A stretch of 64,000 bases of DNA from positions 62,001 through 126,000 of the forward strand of contig QHVT01000013.1 of assembly GCA_003223645.1 (NCBI GenBank). Reading direction: 5' to 3'. This DNA comes from Acidobacteriota bacterium (GTDB lineage: Bacteria; Acidobacteriota; Thermoanaerobaculia; Gp7-AA8). Each line of letters begins with the position of its first letter. Within the stretch, counting starts at the first letter, position 1. The position numbers and the translations under genes are program-made. The notes beneath the pieces are model-generated. The model ran no database searches, had not been told where the DNA came from, and saw only the letters and a program-made list of their open reading frames with translations. Below, one piece after another: positions 59,385-64,000 of this stretch.

Positions 59385-61141
59385 AGCGACTCGCTTGCGC
59401 TCTCGCTCTCGCGCTGCCGCTCGCGGCGCAGACGAATGTCGATCGCGGCATCGCGGTCCAGCTCGCTGTCTCGCCGCATGTCCTGCATGATGGAGATACC
59501 ATCCAGGTCCAATTTTCCCTCCGCGATGAAGCGACGAAGACGCCGCTGACGGGCGCGCATCCGGCCGCATGGCTCGCGCCGCGCACACGCGACTGCACCG
59601 CCAACGTCGCCCGCTTCCTGGGCGGCTCGATCGCCGATCGCGCGCCGGTCGACTTCAACAACTACTACGTCCTCGCGCTCAACGACGACGCGTCGATCAG
59701 CGTCGTCGACCCCCGCTTCAGCTTCGGCGGATCGCAGCTGCTCGCGATGATCCCCCTCGAGAGCCGCGGCGAAGACTGGGCGCTCGACGGCAACACGCTC
59801 TATGTCACGGAGCCCGCCGCCGGAAAAGTCGCAGTCATCGACACGACGACCTGGAAAGTCCGCGCGACCGTCAACGCGCCGCACGCCATGCGCGTGCAAG
59901 TGCACGACGCGCACGCGTGGATCGTTGGCGACGAGATCCTCGTGCTCGACGGCGACCGCGTGATCACGCGCATGCCCGGGAAAGAGATCGCGTTCGATGA
60001 CGCGCATACGGCATTCGTGATGAACGAGGACGGTGTGATTCGAGTTGACACGCGTGCGCTGTCGCCCCGCGGCGAGGAGAGCGGGCGTCCCGCCCGCCCC
60101 CGGGAGGCAGGCAAGATGCCCGCTCTCCTCGCCTGGTCCTCCTCCGCCCAAATGCTCTATGCCGCCGATCCCGACAGCGGCCGCGTCGTCGCAATCCGTC
60201 GCGGAAAAATCGCCGCCACCATCAACGCCACTTCCGGCTTCACGCAGCTCCGCTTCTCCGGCCGATTCGGCTTCCTCCCGAATCCGAAGAACAACATCGT
60301 CGAGATCATCGACGCCGCATCGAATCGCATCGTGCAGACCGCCGATGTTCCCGACGCTCCCGATCAGGTCACGTTCACGTCGACGCTCGCGTACATCCGC
60401 CGCCGCGGCAGCGACAGCGTGATGATGATTCCGCTGCAGAACGTCGGCGTGTCGGATGCGATCGGCGTCGCCGACTTCACCGGCGGGCAGCACGCGCTCG
60501 GCGCGGGGAAATTCGGCGCGCTTGCCGACTCGATCGTCGAAGCGCCCGACGGTCCCGCGGTGCTCGTCGCGAATCCGGCTGATCGCTCGATCTACTACTA
60601 CAAGGAAGGCATGGCCGCGCCGATGGGCGGCTTCAACAACGGCTCGCGCGAGCCGCGCGCCGTGCTCGTCGTCGATCGCAGCCTGCGCGAGAAATCGAAC
60701 GGCGTCTACGCGACGTCCGCGGTCGTCGAAGACGCCGGCAAGTACGACGTCGTCTTCTTCCTCGACTCGCCGCGCGTCGTCAGCTGCTTCCCGCTCGAAG
60801 TCGCCGAGCGTCCCGAAACGACCGCCAAGCGCGAGCACGCCGTCATCGTCGAGTCGCTCGCACCCGTCGTCGCCGCGCGCGCCGGCGCGCCCGCGCAACT
60901 CCGCTTCCGCATCACCGACGTTTCCACGCATCAAACGCGCGCCGCCGGCGAAGTCGAGATCGTCGTCATGGAGGCGCCCGGAGTCTGGCAACGCCGCACG
61001 ACCGCGATGCCGTCGCAGGACGGCACCTATGCGATCGAAATCACCCCGCCGTCGGCCGGGACGTACTACGCCTGGATTGCCTCAGCCGCCGCCGGACTCC
61101 CGATCAACAACCCCTATTTCATTCGGTTCGAGGTGGACTGA
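59381..61141 (+). CDS. Secreted beta-propeller protein of the oxidase operon
   Basis: The 586-residue product has a signal peptide ('MKRLACALALALPLAAQ') and a beta-propeller of YVTN/cytochrome-D1 type ('NNYYVLALNDDASISVVDPR', 'GNTLYVTEPAAGKVAVIDTT', 'QMLYAADPDSGRVVAIRRGK', 'NNIVEIIDAASNRIVQTADV'), then a C-terminal Ig-like domain. No heme-binding motif is seen. A hairpin element is translated in frame at residues about 230-251. It overlaps the multicopper-oxidase gene by four bases and the next gene by one, so the three are translationally coupled. It may be a scaffold or docking partner for the oxidases. Confidence 0.85.
   Translation: MKRLACALALALPLAAQTNVDRGIAVQLAVSPHVLHDGDTIQVQFSLRDEATKTPLTGAHPAAWLAPRTRDCTANVARFLGGSIADRAPVDFNNYYVLALNDDASISVVDPRFSFGGSQLLAMIPLESRGEDWALDGNTLYVTEPAAGKVAVIDTTTWKVRATVNAPHAMRVQVHDAHAWIVGDEILVLDGDRVITRMPGKEIAFDDAHTAFVMNEDGVIRVDTRALSPRGEESGRPARPREAGKMPALLAWSSSAQMLYAADPDSGRVVAIRRGKIAATINATSGFTQLRFSGRFGFLPNPKNNIVEIIDAASNRIVQTADVPDAPDQVTFTSTLAYIRRRGSDSVMMIPLQNVGVSDAIGVADFTGGQHALGAGKFGALADSIVEAPDGPAVLVANPADRSIYYYKEGMAAPMGGFNNGSREPRAVLVVDRSLREKSNGVYATSAVVEDAGKYDVVFFLDSPRVVSCFPLEVAERPETTAKREHAVIVESLAPVVAARAGAPAQLRFRITDVSTHQTRAAGEVEIVVMEAPGVWQRRTTAMPSQDGTYAIEITPPSAGTYYAWIASAAAGLPINNPYFIRFEVD
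60071..60132. repeat. Hairpin element inside the beta-propeller gene
   Basis: GGCGAGGAGAGCGGGCGTCC (left) and GATGCCCGCTCTCCTCGCC (right) form the stem. It reads in frame as 'GEESGRPARPREAGKMPALL'. Intergenic relatives are at 13866-13922 and 37503-37557. Confidence 0.88.
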
Positions 61142-64000
61142 TGGCAACGGCCCGCAGGAAGAAGAAGCAGAAGGAGACACAGGAGAAGCCGATGAGCGAT
61201 GACAACACGAAAAAGCCTTTCGATCCAAATGACGTTGCGTACTGCAAGATCCATCCGGGAATCGGCATCGCTCGCGTCGGCGACAGTCTTGACGGATTCT
61301 TCATCGGGCCGGAAACGCCGGGCGAGATGGTGCATCCCGTCGGCGGATTCAAGGACGAGCACGGCCGCATCAAACGCCAGGCCGCGCGCTTCCGCGTCTA
61401 CGCGTACAACGCGGCTGGCGAAGCGATCTACGAGCTCACCGCAAATGACGCCGACATTAACTGGAGCGTCCAGCTCGCGAACAAGAAGGCGAGCTATCGC
61501 ATCTTCCTCGGCCGTTACTGGGACATTCAGTATCCCGACGTGAAGAAATACGCCGACGAGCACTTCGGCGGACAGCCGCCGATGCGCAATCAGGAAGTGA
61601 GCGTGAACGATCCCGAACAGCGCTCGCAGCTCCTCGACATCCGTCCCGAGGCGCGCACGATCGGCGGGAGAAACGAGAAGGGCACCAAGTACGAGCTGAC
61701 CGGCTCGTTCGGTCCGCTCAAATATACCGTCGCCAGCGCAGACGTCACGATCGACGGCAAGGACGTCTCCAATCAGAATGTACTGCTCGGAACCCGCAGC
61801 GGCTTCATGAACGTGCCGTTCGTCGATCCGACGCAGCCCGACCTCACCAAGCAGTTTCAGGAGGCGGCGAAGCAGTACAAATGGGTGCCCGGCGTGATGC
61901 AGGAGCCGATCGCGGAATCGGGCTCGGCGCAGGTCTACCTCGGCGAGCTGCGCACCGACGCCCACGGACGTCTCCTCGTCCTCGGCGGCCGCGGCGAGTC
62001 GCGCTCGCTCATCCCCGACAACGACGTCGGCTTCCTCAACAACGACGACTACTTCGGCAGCAACGACTATTGGTATGACGACGTCAGCGACGGCGTCGTG
62101 GGCGCCGAGGTCACGTTGAAGGACGGACGCCGCGTCGAAGTGAAAGCGAAGTCGTGGGTGCTCTGCGTGCCGCCGAAGTTCGCGCCCGACTTCGAGTGCC
62201 TCACCACGCTGAAGGATCAGAGCGATCAGGTCGCGCAGAACAAAGGTCAGATTCCCGCGCAGACCGAAGTCTCCTTCAAGGATGACATCTATCCGATTCT
62301 TCTCCGCCTCAATCACTACCAGTGGGTGAACCAGTTCGCGCTGCAGCAGCACGGCAACGGCATGGTCTTCGATCCGCTGAGCCAGGGACCGGGAACCGCG
62401 AACATCTTCCCGAAGCTCCACGAAAAGAGCGGGAAGGACGGCGGCACGGATGCCAACGCCGAGATGCGCATGCACGTCTTCAAACGCATGCGCAAACCGA
62501 TTGCGGTGCTGCAGGCCGAACATCCCGACATGCCGTTCGATGAGTTGATCGTTTCGCCGTACGCGGACGAACAGTCCGGCATGGCCAAGATGCCGCAGAT
62601 GTGGGGCGACGGCGGCGACGGTCTCGATCCGGTCGGCAAGGTCCTGGAGGATCCGACCGAGCAGACCAATCCCGGCCAGGGCATTCCCGGCGGCACGTAC
62701 GTCACCTGGGCCACGCTCACGCAGCGGCAATACAACGCGATGCGCTTGTGGGCCGAAGGTAAATTTGTTGACGATTGGCCGCACGGACGCAGTCCGCTCG
62801 ATGCGCCGAAGTCGCTTCCGACCGCAAAGTTGCCGATCAAAGAGCAGCCGGTGTCACTCGACAACGCCGCGATGCTGCCGTGCGTCGGCGCGCCGTTCTT
62901 CCCCGGCATCGAGCTCACGTACATCTGCGAAAACTCCGACTTCTGGGCCGAGCTCGGACGTCCCGACTGGCGCAACATGGAGCCGGGCGACGTGATCCGT
63001 CACATGGCGCTCCCGTGGCAGGCCGACTTCTCGGAATGCAATCACCGCTGGTGGCCGGTTGCGCGTCCCGACGACATCGTGACCGAGGCGCAATACGAGG
63101 ACGTCCTTCGGAACTACGACCCGACACTCGACGGTCCGCTGCAGGCCGTCCTCGCCGGCCGCACCGAGTGGGCGCGCGGCATCCCGCAGGTTTCGCCTGG
63201 CCTCGACAACGGCATGGTCGCGCACTGGAGCGAGTTCGGCTTCATCGTGCCGCGCACGGTCCACGGTGACACCGTCTACGTCGAAACGGATCGCGATCCG
63301 TACGCCGGCTGCTCGGAGCGCGACGCGTTCTATTACCTGATGAACATCGCCGACTATCCGGCCTTCGAGCCGCATGCGAGGCTGATGGTCGAGCAGTACC
63401 TCGCACAGGCGCGGCAGAACGCCAGCGATCCGCAGACCGTGAATCTCTTCGGCATGTACGGCTGGAACTACTTCCAGTACACGCCGGAAGCGTTCGACGC
63501 GCGCATGCAGGACATCTACAACCAATACGTCCTCGCCAACGCCAACGCGAGCTATCTGTCGAACACCACCTACGAGTACCAGCGTTACCTGCAGATCCAG
63601 CTCGCGCCGTTCAATCAGCTCGACGGCACGTGGATTCGCCAGGCCGGACCTCCGGGAACGGTCGACCAGGTGCGCAATCTTCTTTTCCAGATCTACATGG
63701 ATGAACTGGGCGACGCGATCGTCGAGCACAACCATGCAAACGTCTACACCGACACCTTGCACAACCTGAATTTCTATCCGTACGACATGCAGACCCGCGA
63801 CTACGCGAACGACTCGCGGTTCCTCGACTCCGCGTTCACGGAGCCGGTGTTCCTGTTGGCGATCTCCAACTTCACCGAGGACTATCTGCCGGAGATTCTC
63901 GGCATGACGCTGTATCTCGAATGGTCGTCAGTCGGTCTCGCGATCACCGTCGCTACGCTCGAGTCCCTCGGCATGGATCCGTCGTACTACCGGCTGCACG
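61141..64000 (+). CDS. LodA-like quinoprotein fused to heme-oxygenase-like diiron domain (3' end outside window)
   Basis: At least 953 residues, open at the window edge. Residues about 25-720 are a LodA-family oxidase: 'KIHPGIGIARVGDS', 'DGFFIGPETPG', 'PCVGAPFFPGIEL' (Cys581) and 'ADFSECNHRWWPVARPD' (Trp637/638), where Cys and Trp could form the cysteine-tryptophylquinone of LodA/GoxA. From about 735 a different domain begins: 'MDELGDAIVEHNHANVYTDT' (Glu855, His863/865, His874) and 'AISNFTEDYLPEILGMTLYL' with Glu918/927, the ligand pattern of heme-oxygenase-like diiron oxidases. LodA alone has about 726 residues. No signal peptide is seen; a LodB-type flavoprotein would be expected downstream. 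Confidence 0.85.
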   Translation, partial: MATARRKKKQKETQEKPMSDDNTKKPFDPNDVAYCKIHPGIGIARVGDSLDGFFIGPETPGEMVHPVGGFKDEHGRIKRQAARFRVYAYNAAGEAIYELTANDADINWSVQLANKKASYRIFLGRYWDIQYPDVKKYADEHFGGQPPMRNQEVSVNDPEQRSQLLDIRPEARTIGGRNEKGTKYELTGSFGPLKYTVASADVTIDGKDVSNQNVLLGTRSGFMNVPFVDPTQPDLTKQFQEAAKQYKWVPGVMQEPIAESGSAQVYLGELRTDAHGRLLVLGGRGESRSLIPDNDVGFLNNDDYFGSNDYWYDDVSDGVVGAEVTLKDGRRVEVKAKSWVLCVPPKFAPDFECLTTLKDQSDQVAQNKGQIPAQTEVSFKDDIYPILLRLNHYQWVNQFALQQHGNGMVFDPLSQGPGTANIFPKLHEKSGKDGGTDANAEMRMHVFKRMRKPIAVLQAEHPDMPFDELIVSPYADEQSGMAKMPQMWGDGGDGLDPVGKVLEDPTEQTNPGQGIPGGTYVTWATLTQRQYNAMRLWAEGKFVDDWPHGRSPLDAPKSLPTAKLPIKEQPVSLDNAAMLPCVGAPFFPGIELTYICENSDFWAELGRPDWRNMEPGDVIRHMALPWQADFSECNHRWWPVARPDDIVTEAQYEDVLRNYDPTLDGPLQAVLAGRTEWARGIPQVSPGLDNGMVAHWSEFGFIVPRTVHGDTVYVETDRDPYAGCSERDAFYYLMNIADYPAFEPHARLMVEQYLAQARQNASDPQTVNLFGMYGWNYFQYTPEAFDARMQDIYNQYVLANANASYLSNTTYEYQRYLQIQLAPFNQLDGTWIRQAGPPGTVDQVRNLLFQIYMDELGDAIVEHNHANVYTDTLHNLNFYPYDMQTRDYANDSRFLDSAFTEPVFLLAISNFTEDYLPEILGMTLYLEWSSVGLAITVATLESLGMDPSYYRLH

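Overview
The window is about 64 kb of GC-rich (roughly 60-66 %) bacterial DNA, densely coded on both strands, with no rRNA, tRNA, CRISPR array or recognisable insertion sequence. The gene mix fits a soil-type Acidobacteriota bacterium (Thermoanaerobaculia/Vicinamibacteria-like): a CHAT protease coupled to an ECF-type sigma factor, MacB-type transporters with NtrC-type two-component partners, a LodA-type quinoprotein, a giant multicopper oxidase, and many short-word hairpin repeats. The taxonomy is an inference from gene content only.

Layout. 0-2.6 kb: a zinc-ribbon protein, a short crotonase-like protein and a coenzyme-B12 acyl-CoA mutase whose substrate residues are of the isobutyryl-CoA type (icmA). 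2.6-3.4 kb: a degenerate 21-bp array and a hairpin element. 3.4-6.6 kb: a secreted HExxH protein and two tandem secreted paralogues ending in a CuA-like cupredoxin domain. 6.6-9.7 kb: a DUF983 protein and ftsK. 9.8-15.1 kb: DyP-type peroxidase with a small partner, a metallophosphoesterase, a class-C-type serine hydrolase and an amidohydrolase. 15.2-19.5 kb: a YpfJ-like metallopeptidase, a 21-bp array beside a broken TPM-domain gene, an HNH protein, a BON protein and treZ. 19.6-21.2 kb: the perR-ahpC-ahpD peroxide operon with a PerR-box-like palindrome.

21.4-28.9 kb is a compositionally distinct (more A+T), hairpin-free block of overlapping genes: sigma factor, zinc-finger/TM/TPR/CHAT protein, lipoprotein, M36-like metallopeptidase, then a decayed ABC permease. 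29.0-32.4 kb holds typA, two small proteins and an SH3/TonB-C lipoprotein. 32.6-40.4 kb is a MacAB-like ABC exporter operon followed by its NtrC-type response regulator and histidine kinase. 40.7-45.4 kb is a lipid-modification region (CFA synthase, two desaturases, an NnrU/MddA-like methyltransferase, a 47-residue membrane peptide). 45.6-49.6 kb carries a frameshifted GNAT, a secreted repeat protein, a vapBC-type pair and a frameshifted KTSC gene. 49.9-53.7 kb: a PSD-family decarboxylase, a DinB remnant joined to another 21-bp array, and a ClC channel. 53.9-64 kb: an overlapping three-gene unit of giant multicopper oxidase, beta-propeller and a LodA/heme-oxygenase-like fusion cut by the window end.

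Two signals stand out. First, about 19 hairpin elements built of reiterated short words, plus four degenerate arrays with a period near 21 bp, fill the spacers outside the 21-29 kb block; several hairpins sit in frame inside proteins (FtsK twice, the response regulator, the beta-propeller). Second, the MCO-propeller-LodA/diiron operon looks like an undescribed secreted oxidase system.
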